Made by a program: the position numbers and the translations under genes
Notes under the pieces: model-generated
The model's database searches: none
The model's input: only the letters and a program-made list of their open reading frames with translations
What the model was told of the DNA's origin: nothing
Part shown: piece by piece, positions 12,308-25,720 of the stretch
Layout: each line of letters starts with the position of its first letter
How positions within the stretch are numbered: the stretch's first letter is position 1
NCBI RefSeq assembly: GCF_901000735.1
Contig: NC_081544.1
Location: forward strand, 10,913,608 to 10,977,607
DNA length: 64,000 nt
Direction: 5' to 3'
Source: Corylus avellana
Lineage: Eukaryota; Streptophyta; Magnoliopsida; Fagales; Betulaceae

Positions 12308-13812
12308 AAGTATGTGTACTTTTTTTTTTTTTTTTGTTTCTTTTAAGTTATTGTACCTTTTGTTTTGGTCTTCCATTAAAAAATAAATGGAATATAGAAA
12401 AAAGATCTATTTGATAAAACCGAAATCCTAATAAACTATTTGATAAATACCGACATCTTAGAGAGCAAATTGGATATTTTTCCTTGATATTATTTGAGAA
12501 ATAGACTTTACTGCAATTGCTTATATTTTCACAGACAAAACTATGATGTCATGTATTTTTTAGGAGCAAAAACAGTTTTCGTCCAAAAAAAAAAAAAAAA
12601 AAATTCTAGAAGATTAATGTTATTTAGTAAACTGTTATATAACTGTCATACAACTGGATATGGTAGTACAAATCAATCACTGAATCAACATTTGTAAATA
12701 AAATAAATAAATAAATAAAGTGCTAACTTTTTCAATCACAGTTATATGACAATCATATAGCAATGTAAAAAAGTGAAATTTTAAGCTTCTGCGAGACTAA
12801 AAAAGTGAAACTTTTGCTTTAGTACCATGATGTTAATTGATCAATCTATTTTGTATGGTTCAATAAGATACTTCAAAATGCTGTGATAGCAATGGTTTTC
12901 TAGAGGATGAAAGCCCTCCTGTTCCTCTATCAACAACACATAAGTCAAGTCATATGGCAACGACCAATTTTCTACCCCTTCACTTAAGTTTTGTTGTCAT
13001 GGTTGTCAATATCTCTCCATCAAAGGGGTATTCTTACCAGAAAGATCATAAAAGTAGAACCATACATTTCATTCTCCCATTCTTTTCCTATCATTTTCCA
13101 TCCTTATTTTTGAAAATCAACCATTGGATTTGTAGGACCCACATAAGTGAAGGCGTGTGCGTCCTGCATACCCAATGGCTAATTTTCAAAAGAGTAGAAT
13201 CCACCAATGCATTCCCAACTGACAAGTTAAGCAAAGAACTTGAAAGACATTTCCAACGATTGATGTCAGCAATACTTATCAAACATGGCACTGGGGTCTA
13301 TCTTGTAGTAAAATAAGAATGTGTATTGGGAGACTTGCGTTAACTAGGTTTCCTTAACTCAGCCAAGCACATTGAAAATTACCCAACGAATCTCTCGGAT
13401 TCTTCTATCGATGCTCCATGTCCGAACTCCACTCCGACCCAGCAAATGATCAGTTCTGTAGGTCTGTTTTGTTCTTGTAGTTTGAACCAGTCTGATTGTC
13501 TTGGCAACCAAGAGCCAAAATTCATCCAAAATTACAAGTTTAAATCATTCTAACATTCAACCTATTTGGGTACCGAATTAGCTAATCTAAAACCCAGCAC
13601 ACATGAGATAGAATTTTAAGGGGAAAAAAAAAAAAGGAAAAAGAAAAAGAAAAAGAAGGTACATCCATTCTACTGAAATGGATTTATTATGCATCTTATA
13701 TTCTGGCTAATAAAATTTGAATTTGGTATGCATTTGTAATAGTCATCATATCAACCAACACAAGTATAATATCTGAAATCATTTTATAAAGAGTACTTTT
13801 GTTGCAAAATCC
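12308..13812. other. Intergenic between the MULE element and the F-box gene
   Basis: No gene seen. 12620-12780 holds a loose inverted repeat around GTTATAT and AAATAAATAAAT. 13040-13320 contains a short repeat on both strands around CCAATGGNTNATTTTCAAAA that keeps reading frames open on both strands without looking like protein. TTTATT at 13683-13688 could be the minus-strand poly(A) signal of the F-box gene. Confidence 0.5.
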
Positions 13813-15234
13813 TTAAATATTAAGGGTTTGGCAGCTCACCAGTTCAGCCGACCCAACACTGCAACTGGAAATTGCCTCCCAAAGACTTCTTTCTGATTCT
13901 GCTGTTGGTTCAGAAATTCCATGGGGAGCATCATCCAATGACGATGAAGCTGATGGGATGGGAGCTAAATGATTCTTCAAATCAGCTTGCAAGATAAATA
14001 TATTGTTTGTGGCATCTTTAGCGATCATATGAAGCTTCCCAAGTAAACTGGCAAGTAGATATGGAGACTCTGATGAAGAGAAGTTAGGGATGGGAATGTC
14101 TCCTGCAATAACTTTCCAAGAATCATCTTGGTAATCATATACCTTAATCTTGGCACTGTCAAGAGAACTAGAGGGATCCAGTGCATACAGCTCACCGTCA
14201 ACAGTGACGCTCAATTTTGTTCCCGCTTGCCTTGCAGGCCAACCCTCACCCATTCCGATTGGCATTTCAACCCATGAATCTAGCTCTGGATCATAAACTT
14301 CCCCTCCAACATCGACAAAAAATGGCCAGCAATATAAACTCTGAGGTACGAATAACCTTCCCCTATATGAAGTCATACCAGTGGCAATAGGCTTAAGTAG
14401 ATCAGCCAGAAAGGCAGTTGGTAGCACCTGAGCTTTTGTAAAAGGCATGCTTGGTATTTGAGACCATATACCGGTATGTGGATCAAAAACTTCACCAGAT
14501 TGAAGTGGGGTCAATCCACCAGGACCCCTAGTAACCCCTCCAACAACATAAAGCTTATTGTTTAAGATGCCGGTCTTACAATAAGCTCTACCAATCGACA
14601 TATCAGCTGCTTCACTCCAACAATTAAAAATCGGATCATACCGCCAGACACATTTCATGGCTGAAGCTCGAGAGAATCCCCCTAGCACATAGAGGCAGCC
14701 ATCAACAGCCCCAATGGCACAACCACAAAGCCGCATTCTATCGAATGCATCCTTCTTCCCAAGCCAACTTCTTATCACATCCGCAATTTTGATGCCTGAG
14801 CCCACCATATTCCACATCCGAAGGGGGATCATACCCTTTCTAGTTTCATCTTCAAGAGCAAAATTCGGCATTGGTGGCAGCCTCTGCCATCTTCTGGATA
14901 GAGGATCCAAAGCATACCATAGAAGCTTATCATTTTCAACCTTTGTTAATATATACAGCCATTCCTCTGTAGTTCCAAGTTCTTTTCTCAAATTATAAAG
15001 TTCGACACTCACAATGGAAGCCTTCCAGGCCCGAGACACCAGCTTGAGATTCAAATAGTTAACCCTAGGAATTCTAGCAAGAATCTGCATAGATATCTCA
15101 TCAGGAAGACTGGAGATCAATCTTGGATTCTCCTCACAAAAGCTTAATGACACCCTTTGCCTCTTGCAAAGTTCACTTTGTGAAACCTCATAGGGCTCGA
15201 TTCTGGAATTGTTTAGGCTCAGTCTACCCCCCAT
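13813..15234 (-). CDS. F-box/kelch-repeat protein, At1g22040 type
   Basis: 473 codons, one exon, intact. In the known family, F-box proteins bind SKP1 to form SCF E3 ubiquitin ligases, and the kelch propeller recruits the target; the target of this subfamily is not evident here. The F-box lies at about residues 39-85 (ISSLPDEISMQILARIPRV, then the LKLVSRAWK core). Kelch motifs follow from about residue 170, with GG-turns at LYVLGGFSR and LYVVGGVTR and a further GGEVYDPELDSW. The start ATG is followed by GGRLSLNN, as in this subfamily, and length matches the usual about 475 residues. The upstream region is repeated at 20927-26052, but the coding sequence is not. Confidence 0.93.
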   Translation of the reverse strand: MGGRLSLNNSRIEPYEVSQSELCKRQRVSLSFCEENPRLISSLPDEISMQILARIPRVNYLNLKLVSRAWKASIVSVELYNLRKELGTTEEWLYILTKVENDKLLWYALDPLSRRWQRLPPMPNFALEDETRKGMIPLRMWNMVGSGIKIADVIRSWLGKKDAFDRMRLCGCAIGAVDGCLYVLGGFSRASAMKCVWRYDPIFNCWSEAADMSIGRAYCKTGILNNKLYVVGGVTRGPGGLTPLQSGEVFDPHTGIWSQIPSMPFTKAQVLPTAFLADLLKPIATGMTSYRGRLFVPQSLYCWPFFVDVGGEVYDPELDSWVEMPIGMGEGWPARQAGTKLSVTVDGELYALDPSSSLDSAKIKVYDYQDDSWKVIAGDIPIPNFSSSESPYLLASLLGKLHMIAKDATNNIFILQADLKNHLAPIPSASSSLDDAPHGISEPTAESERSLWEAISSCSVGSAELVSCQTLNI

Positions 15235-15246
15235 TGAATCTAAATT

Positions 15247-16384
15247 CTTCAGATTTTAATAAGAAATCAAACTTGGCCAGCTTCTTAAACCAAACAGTTT
15301 AGTATTGTTGACTGTTCTAACTTCTAATCATATCTGAGCTCAACAAAATAAACGGAAGTACGAAAGAATGGTATTAGTATCAATGTCAAATGTCAGTTAT
15401 CACAAAGACACTGTAGTGCTCAAATTTTCACACCAATTTGCCCCAATCAGGAAAATGCATTTGTATTGGTTAGATTCTCACATAAATACATCAATCTTCA
15501 TATTGGTACAGAAAGTAGTCTCTAAAACTCCATTAAGAAGTAGACTAATCAGTGTTCATGTGCAGGATTCACGGGCACTCTTAAACAATGAAAACTTTCT
15601 ATTACGCCTTTTATGCTTTCAGATTTCACAGCTTTTCGGTAAAAAAAAAAAAAAAAAAAAATTTGAAAATGAAAAAAGGGTTGCAGCTTCGTATCCCACC
15701 AAATTGATCAGTTTTTCAAATAATTTAAAAATTATATCCAAAAACAAACAATCAAATACAATAATGGACAACGACAATCTTGCACATGTTTTAACTTGGA
15801 AAGAAAAAACCCAAAAATCAAATGCATCTGGATAAACCAGGACTTTTGACACGAAATGAATTCAAACCTACTTTTAACCCACAAAATTTTTTGAAAGAAA
15901 ATAGAGGAAACATTTACCATATTAAATCTAAATATTCTAAATTTATTAAAAAATAATAAAAACAAAAGCTTTCATTTAAAAGAGCCTATTATAACTATCA
16001 ATTAAAAAAATCCAAACTTTAAATTCTCTTTTCCCATCCCTCGGCTTTCTTGGCAGCCAAACAGAGGTCTTAACCAAAAGAAAGTTCAACAATCCAAGCA
16101 ATTTCCATAGGCAAAACAATACCTAATACAACATAAGCAAAACAAAAGCTATATTATAAATGGGTTTCTCAACGGGAACCCGTTGCATTACAAATCTTCA
16201 CTGAATTAATCAATTGAAATAAAAATAAAAAACAAAATCTACCATAAACTACAACCAGAGAATAGCAACTGAGTAGAGCCACAAAATAATAACATTAAAG
16301 CCTAACAATCAAAAATTAAGAAAATTAGCGAACCCTCTGAGACTTCATCGAAGAATTAAAGACAAAATAATTAATATTACTTAC
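15247..16384 (-). other. Probable 5'-UTR intron of the F-box gene
   Basis: On the minus strand a consensus donor GTAAGT begins at 16384, next to a CT-rich purine/pyrimidine leader (16385 to about 16450). A weaker AG acceptor lies at 15247-15248, a few bases upstream of the start codon. No ATG-initiated coding sequence on that strand lies between. This is inference from splice motifs only. Confidence 0.35.
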
Positions 16385-16781
16385 TTTTTGAGAGACAGAG
16401 AAGAAGGAAGCTCAGCTTTTGCTTTGGCAGAAAGGGAGCTTTGCTTGGTTTCTCTGTTTTCTTTGTTTCCATCAATCACCCATTACTAATGATACTAATA
16501 ATAATAATAATTTAACAAAAAAGGACAAAACTTTATCCTTCTTAGTGCACGCCGCACGGCACCTGATTCTCTTGAAATTCTTAATCACAACGACTACGCG
16601 ATCGAAACCGTCCGTTCTTGTGGGTCCACAATTCTGAACGGTCAAACATATGTGCTGTTTTCTAATCCGTCTCAGGGGGTTTCTACTCCTCTGACGTATT
16701 GCGCAATACTATTTTCCAGAATAAATTCTATAGGGTCTTGGCTTGTACTCTCTAATAAGAAAGCAGCACATTAGCGTGGAA

Positions 16782-17134
16782 TACTATAACAAAAATATGA
16801 TGTTCAATTTAACCTTTTTTCTAGAATACCTAAAACAAAACACCTTCTAGAATAACCTTTTCATATTTTTTTGTTGTTGCCGCCAGTGAGAGAGAGGGGT
16901 GCCGGAGAGAGGAAGGAGGAGCTTGGTTCTTACCCGGCGTTTTCTGTAAAGTAAGTATCCGTCATCTCCGGCTTTCTCTGCATCGGCTGGTGTCGTCTCC
17001 GGCATTGTCTTTGGTGGCAGGTTGGTGGCTAGAGTGGTTTTGGAAAAAAATATGAAAATGTTATTCTAGAAGGTGTTTTGTTTTAGGTATTCTATGAAAA
17101 AGATTAAATGGAATACCATATTTTTGTTATAGTG
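16782..17134. mobile_element. MITE with CACTATAACAAAAATATG-type ends (copy 1)
   Basis: Roughly 353 bp with inverted arms of about 75 bp: ACTATAACAAAAATATG at the left and its complement at the right, plus TCTAGAATA and ACAAAACACCTTCTAG inverted further in. The centre is GC-richer. It is absent from the related region at 34300-34600. The target duplication is not clear. Confidence 0.65.
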
Positions 17135-18574
17135 TTTCACGCTGATGTGTCGCCTTCTTATTGAAGGGCACAAAGGCTTTGGTTTGTACAAAGACCCTAT
17201 AAAAGTTATTCTCTACTATTTTCATTTTGAGGGGCTATATTTAGCTACGGCGTACGTTCTTTCATCATCCTTCCAATGTCATTTTACCCACCTATTTGTT
17301 TTATTATTTAAAAAATTAATACTATAGAATTGACTGTTATGTAATTGAGATGACATTTTTATCTCAGTAAAATTTAAACGAGGAGCATGTCAAAAAAAAA
17401 AAAAAAAGAACTACTGAGTTTTACTATCACATTTTTCCAATTGTATGACAGACATATAAATGTCTACTAATAAAATTTCTCTATTGCAAAAATAATTGTT
17501 TTACTATTGAAAAATGTTATTTCGTAGAAAGTTATTGTTGGAAATAAAGATGTGGGAATTGCGGGGATAAAATAAACGTAGAATACAAACATAATAAGAA
17601 GTAAATGAAATCTAAACAGTAAGGCGATTGTGACTCTATCTCTTAGATAAATATTGTATCTCACTTGTATTAGAAGTTTTGCAAAATAGAATCAAAGCAA
17701 CCTTATCGTCAAGTACAATACTGCCTGATGTAGTGTGCAGATTGCAAACTCTCAACACTATCTAGGACAAGAAATATTTTTGTAACAGCAGTTAATAATG
17801 GAGAGAAGAAGAGAGGGAAAAAAAAAAATTATCTGTACTTAATAAAACTGTTGGGAATTAAAATATATCTATATCATTCATATTATCTCAGAAGCAATTT
17901 TTTTTTTTTTTTTAATTGAAATAAGGGTTACATATATTTTAAAACCTAACGTTGAAAAATCAATTGAAACTTGAAAACACATGATCTCATATAACATAAT
18001 AATATGAGATATTGAAGCAGAAGTGAGAACCATAATAGAATAAAAAGTTATTTATTTAAAATAAGTGACTATTTAAAACATGATAATAGGATATCGGTTA
18101 TTTATTTGAAATTCTAAATAATCATGAAATAATAATAAATTCGAAATTTTAATTTCATGAAATAATATCAATAGTTATAGGATGGCAAACTATTGAAATG
18201 AACTGGTGGTAAAAATCAGCTTTTAATTTTTTTAATTTTTTTTTTTATAAAACCCTTAGTGATTCAAATACTATTTTTATTATCACATTATTTTAGATAT
18301 ATGAGAGTCATTGTCTACTATATATCAGTACTCTTATCTATTTGATTAATTAAATTGCCGACAATGCCGCTATATTAGAAAAAATCGTTATTGAATTAAT
18401 TATTGCCACACGAATTTTGTTATACTTATTCATCACAAAAAGACAAAGACATTCTTAGACTCACCAAATCGGTGACTATTTTGTATTTATTTATTTTAAT
18501 AAGGATCCTTCAGATTCTTTAGAATATTTTCCATTTTAATCATTATTTTTAAATTAAATTATTTAAATTTTATA

Positions 18575-19236
18575 GGAAAAGGTCCACATATCCCCTCAAA
18601 TTACTAGCCAATTGACAATGTGCCCCCTAAATTTTCAATTGTGACAATGTCCCCCCTAAACTACAAAAATATTGTCAATGTTCTTCCAAGGCTAGCAAAA
18701 AGATTAAAATACTCCTATAGATTTCTCAATAAGACAAAAATACCCCTATAAATTCGAAAAATAAACTAATTTTTCATTTTTTGTTAAAACTAAAATTTAA
18801 TTAATTTTTTTTTTAAAAAAATTTTAAATTTAAATTTTAAAATTTTTTTAACCAGAAATTTTTTATTTAAAAAATAAATAAATTATGTTTTAAAAACCGA
18901 TTTTTTTTTATTAAAACGAATTTTTATTTTTAAAAGAATTTTTTTAATATTTTTAAAACAGAAATTCTCATAAAACTAAAATTTAGAAAAGAAAAAAAAA
19001 AAGGAAAAATTTTCAAATTTTATTAAAACAATCGATTTTTTTTTTCTTATAAAAAGGAATTAAATTCCTTTTATTTTTAAACTTTTTTCTAGAAGTTTGA
19101 GTATTTTTTGTTTTTATTTTACTAAGAGTATTTTCATTATTTGGGGGGACACTGACAATGTTTTGGTAGTTTGGAGGAAAATTGTCACAATTAAAAGTTT
19201 TGAGATATTGTTAATTGGATGGTAGTGATTTTACCC
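18575..19236. mobile_element. MULE-type MITE with an empty-site match (copy 1)
   Basis: A 662-bp element flanked by AATTTTATA (18566-18574 and 19237-19245). The ends are GGAAAAGGTC and, inverted, GGGTAAAATC. The paralogous stretch at 35783-35830 reads straight through with a single AATTTTATA (35792-35800), which directly shows the pre-insertion state. Confidence 0.8.
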
Positions 19237-19584
19237 AATTTTATAACTTTAGTGTTTACCACTAAGCCTTTGTTGGTTTCGCGGCTTAAAAAATGTGTGG
19301 TTTAAAAAAAAAAAAAAATTAAAATATAGTTAATAAAAATACTATTAGATTTTTGTGTTAGCTCATTTAGTGCCCAAAATTTTAATTTTATTTTTATTTT
19401 TATTTTGCGGAATGGATAATTCATAATTGTGTACTTATGTGCATATGAAGAGGTGAGAAATGCTTCAAGAAAGACAATTATAGCTACAAATGTCATGAAA
19501 AATGTTGTCAAGATTGTGGAGCAAAGATACGCCAGGAGCTTGTCGTCATACAGATTGTGCAAGTATTTTACAAAAGGCTATAAG

Positions 19585-19915
19585 TTTTTTATTTTTTATT
19601 TTATTTTTTAATAAAAAAGGTTGGAGGGGGAGACCAATTGTGGCTATTCTACTTGAGAGTGACCAAAGTAGTACCAACTTGTGGGAGACTGATTAGGAGG
19701 GACTTAGACGGCGAAAACCGCAGGCGCACCCTTAAGACCAGCCGAGCCAAAGCTTAACCGTCCGCCCCACCAGGGCATCAATGGGAACCAAAGTGGTTTA
19801 TACTAATCAAACATAGGAATTCTCCATTACGGAGATTCGAACCCACATTCTAATACATACCTAATCACTTAAAAATTTCCTTAGACTATTGAACCACCAA
19901 TTTAGCTCTTCTATA
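19585..19915 (-). mobile_element. SINE-like tRNA-related repeat (copy 1)
   Basis: On the minus strand, GAGCTAAATTGGTGGTTCAA (box A-like) and GGGTTCGAATCTCC (box B-like) lie about 70 bp apart, followed by a body and an A-rich tail (plus-strand T-run at 19585-19610). The plan fits a longer plant SINE. The target duplication is unclear. Confidence 0.45.
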
Positions 19916-20383
19916 GTAAAGTTTGGCTGCCTCAGAAAAATCTTTTTTTTTTATTTTTTAATTTTTGAAAAAATTTCTCTTCGTCAACAAAATATGGTGT
20001 TAATGATCATCGCTTTGATGGTTTGATATTTATACGTACTTCAATATTTTAATTGATATATTTATGTCTCGTGTTTGTAATTGTTCCACGGCTTATTGGG
20101 GTCTAAATTGGTAGAGAGTTGACATCAACTCTTTTTTCAAACAAGATTTCAAAAAGGTAGTTAAGTAGTTCGTAAAATATGAGGTTTGAAAAAACTAGTG
20201 GCCTTACCATCTTTAAAATCATGTGTTTTCAAAACACATGCGTTTGACCTGCCATGTTTATTATGATTAATGACATGACATGGAGTATATAAGTTGGACA
20301 ACAACTAATTGATGAAGAACAGGAAATGGAAATCTACTTGCTTTTTGCGAGAATACAAAAGTCAAATAAAGGGAAAAAATACA

Positions 20384-20494
20384 TTTTTTTTTTTTTTACA
20401 TGTCCGCATAATGATGGAGAGAGGGAAGGAGAGCGTGACTCGAACTAGTGACCTGCCTTTTATAAGACATTGTCTTACTACCCCTTGAAAAAAG
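20384..20494 (-). mobile_element. tRNA-derived SINE (copy 1)
   Basis: A minus-strand member of the family at 2153-2282: a T-run, ACATGTCCGCA, then CGAACTAGTGAC and a CTACCCCTTG end. Near-identical flanks GGGAAAAAATACA and GAGAAAAAATACA are the likely target duplication. Confidence 0.55.
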
Positions 20495-20826
20495 AGAAAA
20501 AATACACTAATCCTCTATGATGCAACACTGTTTTCTCATTTACTCATAAACTATCATTGGTGACACTTCACTCTTTCAACTATTTAGATGAAACTAGTGA
20601 CACTTCACTTCACACTTCACTATTTAGATGAAAAAAAAACCTCTCGCTTTTAGTTTAGGGCTTAAAGTCAAATGGACAAACAAACACGTTACACACGTTT
20701 TTATTTTTCATGTGAGATTGACTTCAAGGGAAAGTGGGAGACTGTTTGAGTATTAGTTAATAACCTAAAATTCAATTTGATTTGTGTGACATTTTTTTTT
20801 ACGATATTAGGTCTCTCACATGGTTT

Positions 20827-20926
20827 NNNNNNNNNNNNNNNNNNNNNNNNNNNNNNNNNNNNNNNNNNNNNNNNNNNNNNNNNNNNNNNNNNNNNNNNNN
20901 NNNNNNNNNNNNNNNNNNNNNNNNNN
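20827..20926. other. 100-N assembly gap
   Basis: Exactly 100 Ns, the conventional filler for a scaffold join of unknown size, placed between two identical copies. Confidence 0.99.
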
Positions 20927-22007
20927 AAATTGATCAGTTTTTCAAATAATTTAAAAATTATATCCAAAAACAAACAATCAAATACAATAATGGACAACGA
21001 CAATCTTGCACATGTTTTAACTTGGAAAGAAAAAACCCAAAAATCAAATGCATCTGGATAAACCAGGACTTTTGACACGAAATGAATTCAAACCTACTTT
21101 TAACCCACAAAATTTTTTGAAAGAAAATAGAGGAAACATTTACCATATTAAATCTAAATATTCTAAATTTATTAAAAAATAATAAAAACAAAAGCTTTCA
21201 TTTAAAAGAGCCTATTATAACTATCAATTAAAAAAATCCAAACTTTAAATTCTCTTTTCCCATCCCTCGGCTTTCTTGGCAGCCAAACAGAGGTCTTAAC
21301 CAAAAGAAAGTTCAACAATCCAAGCAATTTCCATAGGCAAAACAATACCTAATACAACATAAGCAAAACAAAAGCTATATTATAAATGGGTTTCTCAACG
21401 GGAACCCGTTGCATTACAAATCTTCACTGAATTAATCAATTGAAATAAAAATAAAAAACAAAATCTACCATAAACTACAACCAGAGAATAGCAACTGAGT
21501 AGAGCCACAAAATAATAACATTAAAGCCTAACAATCAAAAATTAAGAAAATTAGCGAACCCTCTGAGACTTCATCGAAGAATTAAAGACAAAATAATTAA
21601 TATTACTTACTTTTTGAGAGACAGAGAAGAAGGAAGCTCAGCTTTTGCTTTGGCAGAAAGGGAGCTTTGCTTGGTTTCTCTGTTTTCTTTGTTTCCATCA
21701 ATCACCCATTACTAATGATACTAATAATAATAATAATTTAACAAAAAAGGACAAAACTTTATCCTTCTTAGTGCACGCCGCACGGCACCTGATTCTCTTG
21801 AAATTCTTAATCACAACGACTACGCGATCGAAACCGTCCGTTCTTGTGGGTCCACAATTCTGAACGGTCAAACATATGTGCTGTTTTCTAATCCGTCTCA
21901 GGGGGTTTCTACTCCTCTGACGTATTGCGCAATACTATTTTCCAGAATAAATTCTATAGGGTCTTGGCTTGTACTCTCTAATAAGAAAGCAGCACATTAG
22001 CGTGGAA

Positions 22008-22360
22008 TACTATAACAAAAATATGATGTTCAATTTAACCTTTTTTCTAGAATACCTAAAACAAAACACCTTCTAGAATAACCTTTTCATATTTTTTTGT
22101 TGTTGCCGCCAGTGAGAGAGAGGGGTGCCGGAGAGAGGAAGGAGGAGCTTGGTTCTTACCCGGCGTTTTCTGTAAAGTAAGTATCCGTCATCTCCGGCTT
22201 TCTCTGCATCGGCTGGTGTCGTCTCCGGCATTGTCTTTGGTGGCAGGTTGGTGGCTAGAGTGGTTTTGGAAAAAAATATGAAAATGTTATTCTAGAAGGT
22301 GTTTTGTTTTAGGTATTCTATGAAAAAGATTAAATGGAATACCATATTTTTGTTATAGTG
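22008..22360. mobile_element. MITE with CACTATAACAAAAATATG-type ends (copy 2)
   Basis: The same element as 16782-17134, inside the second copy of the 5126-bp duplication. Confidence 0.65.
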
Positions 22361-23800
22361 TTTCACGCTGATGTGTCGCCTTCTTATTGAAGGGCACAAA
22401 GGCTTTGGTTTGTACAAAGACCCTATAAAAGTTATTCTCTACTATTTTCATTTTGAGGGGCTATATTTAGCTACGGCGTACGTTCTTTCATCATCCTTCC
22501 AATGTCATTTTACCCACCTATTTGTTTTATTATTTAAAAAATTAATACTATAGAATTGACTGTTATGTAATTGAGATGACATTTTTATCTCAGTAAAATT
22601 TAAACGAGGAGCATGTCAAAAAAAAAAAAAAAAGAACTACTGAGTTTTACTATCACATTTTTCCAATTGTATGACAGACATATAAATGTCTACTAATAAA
22701 ATTTCTCTATTGCAAAAATAATTGTTTTACTATTGAAAAATGTTATTTCGTAGAAAGTTATTGTTGGAAATAAAGATGTGGGAATTGCGGGGATAAAATA
22801 AACGTAGAATACAAACATAATAAGAAGTAAATGAAATCTAAACAGTAAGGCGATTGTGACTCTATCTCTTAGATAAATATTGTATCTCACTTGTATTAGA
22901 AGTTTTGCAAAATAGAATCAAAGCAACCTTATCGTCAAGTACAATACTGCCTGATGTAGTGTGCAGATTGCAAACTCTCAACACTATCTAGGACAAGAAA
23001 TATTTTTGTAACAGCAGTTAATAATGGAGAGAAGAAGAGAGGGAAAAAAAAAAATTATCTGTACTTAATAAAACTGTTGGGAATTAAAATATATCTATAT
23101 CATTCATATTATCTCAGAAGCAATTTTTTTTTTTTTTTTAATTGAAATAAGGGTTACATATATTTTAAAACCTAACGTTGAAAAATCAATTGAAACTTGA
23201 AAACACATGATCTCATATAACATAATAATATGAGATATTGAAGCAGAAGTGAGAACCATAATAGAATAAAAAGTTATTTATTTAAAATAAGTGACTATTT
23301 AAAACATGATAATAGGATATCGGTTATTTATTTGAAATTCTAAATAATCATGAAATAATAATAAATTCGAAATTTTAATTTCATGAAATAATATCAATAG
23401 TTATAGGATGGCAAACTATTGAAATGAACTGGTGGTAAAAATCAGCTTTTAATTTTTTTAATTTTTTTTTTTATAAAACCCTTAGTGATTCAAATACTAT
23501 TTTTATTATCACATTATTTTAGATATATGAGAGTCATTGTCTACTATATATCAGTACTCTTATCTATTTGATTAATTAAATTGCCGACAATGCCGCTATA
23601 TTAGAAAAAATCGTTATTGAATTAATTATTGCCACACGAATTTTGTTATACTTATTCATCACAAAAAGACAAAGACATTCTTAGACTCACCAAATCGGTG
23701 ACTATTTTGTATTTATTTATTTTAATAAGGATCCTTCAGATTCTTTAGAATATTTTCCATTTTAATCATTATTTTTAAATTAAATTATTTAAATTTTATA

Positions 23801-24462
23801 GGAAAAGGTCCACATATCCCCTCAAATTACTAGCCAATTGACAATGTGCCCCCTAAATTTTCAATTGTGACAATGTCCCCCCTAAACTACAAAAATATTG
23901 TCAATGTTCTTCCAAGGCTAGCAAAAAGATTAAAATACTCCTATAGATTTCTCAATAAGACAAAAATACCCCTATAAATTCGAAAAATAAACTAATTTTT
24001 CATTTTTTGTTAAAACTAAAATTTAATTAATTTTTTTTTTAAAAAAATTTTAAATTTAAATTTTAAAATTTTTTTAACCAGAAATTTTTTATTTAAAAAA
24101 TAAATAAATTATGTTTTAAAAACCGATTTTTTTTTATTAAAACGAATTTTTATTTTTAAAAGAATTTTTTTAATATTTTTAAAACAGAAATTCTCATAAA
24201 ACTAAAATTTAGAAAAGAAAAAAAAAAAGGAAAAATTTTCAAATTTTATTAAAACAATCGATTTTTTTTTTCTTATAAAAAGGAATTAAATTCCTTTTAT
24301 TTTTAAACTTTTTTCTAGAAGTTTGAGTATTTTTTGTTTTTATTTTACTAAGAGTATTTTCATTATTTGGGGGGACACTGACAATGTTTTGGTAGTTTGG
24401 AGGAAAATTGTCACAATTAAAAGTTTTGAGATATTGTTAATTGGATGGTAGTGATTTTACCC
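23801..24462. mobile_element. MULE-type MITE (copy 2)
   Basis: The same element as 18575-19236, repeated in the second copy of the 5126-bp duplication. Confidence 0.78.
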
Positions 24463-24810
24463 AATTTTATAACTTTAGTGTTTACCACTAAGCCTTTGTT
24501 GGTTTCGCGGCTTAAAAAATGTGTGGTTTAAAAAAAAAAAAAAATTAAAATATAGTTAATAAAAATACTATTAGATTTTTGTGTTAGCTCATTTAGTGCC
24601 CAAAATTTTAATTTTATTTTTATTTTTATTTTGCGGAATGGATAATTCATAATTGTGTACTTATGTGCATATGAAGAGGTGAGAAATGCTTCAAGAAAGA
24701 CAATTATAGCTACAAATGTCATGAAAAATGTTGTCAAGATTGTGGAGCAAAGATACGCCAGGAGCTTGTCGTCATACAGATTGTGCAAGTATTTTACAAA
24801 AGGCTATAAG

Positions 24811-25141
24811 TTTTTTATTTTTTATTTTATTTTTTAATAAAAAAGGTTGGAGGGGGAGACCAATTGTGGCTATTCTACTTGAGAGTGACCAAAGTAGTAC
24901 CAACTTGTGGGAGACTGATTAGGAGGGACTTAGACGGCGAAAACCGCAGGCGCACCCTTAAGACCAGCCGAGCCAAAGCTTAACCGTCCGCCCCACCAGG
25001 GCATCAATGGGAACCAAAGTGGTTTATACTAATCAAACATAGGAATTCTCCATTACGGAGATTCGAACCCACATTCTAATACATACCTAATCACTTAAAA
25101 ATTTCCTTAGACTATTGAACCACCAATTTAGCTCTTCTATA
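24811..25141 (-). mobile_element. SINE-like tRNA-related repeat (copy 2)
   Basis: The same as 19585-19915, in the second copy of the 5126-bp duplication. Confidence 0.45.
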
Positions 25142-25609
25142 GTAAAGTTTGGCTGCCTCAGAAAAATCTTTTTTTTTTATTTTTTAATTTTTGAAAAAAT
25201 TTCTCTTCGTCAACAAAATATGGTGTTAATGATCATCGCTTTGATGGTTTGATATTTATACGTACTTCAATATTTTAATTGATATATTTATGTCTCGTGT
25301 TTGTAATTGTTCCACGGCTTATTGGGGTCTAAATTGGTAGAGAGTTGACATCAACTCTTTTTTCAAACAAGATTTCAAAAAGGTAGTTAAGTAGTTCGTA
25401 AAATATGAGGTTTGAAAAAACTAGTGGCCTTACCATCTTTAAAATCATGTGTTTTCAAAACACATGCGTTTGACCTGCCATGTTTATTATGATTAATGAC
25501 ATGACATGGAGTATATAAGTTGGACAACAACTAATTGATGAAGAACAGGAAATGGAAATCTACTTGCTTTTTGCGAGAATACAAAAGTCAAATAAAGGGA
25601 AAAAATACA

Positions 25610-25720
25610 TTTTTTTTTTTTTTACATGTCCGCATAATGATGGAGAGAGGGAAGGAGAGCGTGACTCGAACTAGTGACCTGCCTTTTATAAGACATTGTC
25701 TTACTACCCCTTGAAAAAAG
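25610..25720 (-). mobile_element. tRNA-derived SINE (copy 2)
   Basis: The same as 20384-20494, in the second copy of the 5126-bp duplication. Confidence 0.55.

Larger units (their letters stand above)
15701..20826. repeat. Direct duplication, copy 1 (5126 bp), ends at a gap
   Basis: This stretch recurs at 20927-26052 with a constant offset of 5226. No difference was found wherever the two were compared, including homopolymer runs. Copy 1 ends exactly at the last base before a 100-N gap, and copy 2 starts at the first base after it. It contains the F-box upstream region, two MITEs and two SINEs. Confidence 0.97.

Noticed and set aside
12954..13316. 120-residue plus-strand ORF
   Set aside because: No recognisable domain; it arises from a repeat that also opens the opposite strand.
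14714..14998. 94-residue plus-strand ORF
   Set aside because: Antisense shadow of the intact F-box/kelch gene.
20701..21078. ORFs spanning the N run, such as a 125-residue minus-strand frame
   Set aside because: The frame reads through undefined bases; both sides are non-coding duplicated sequence.
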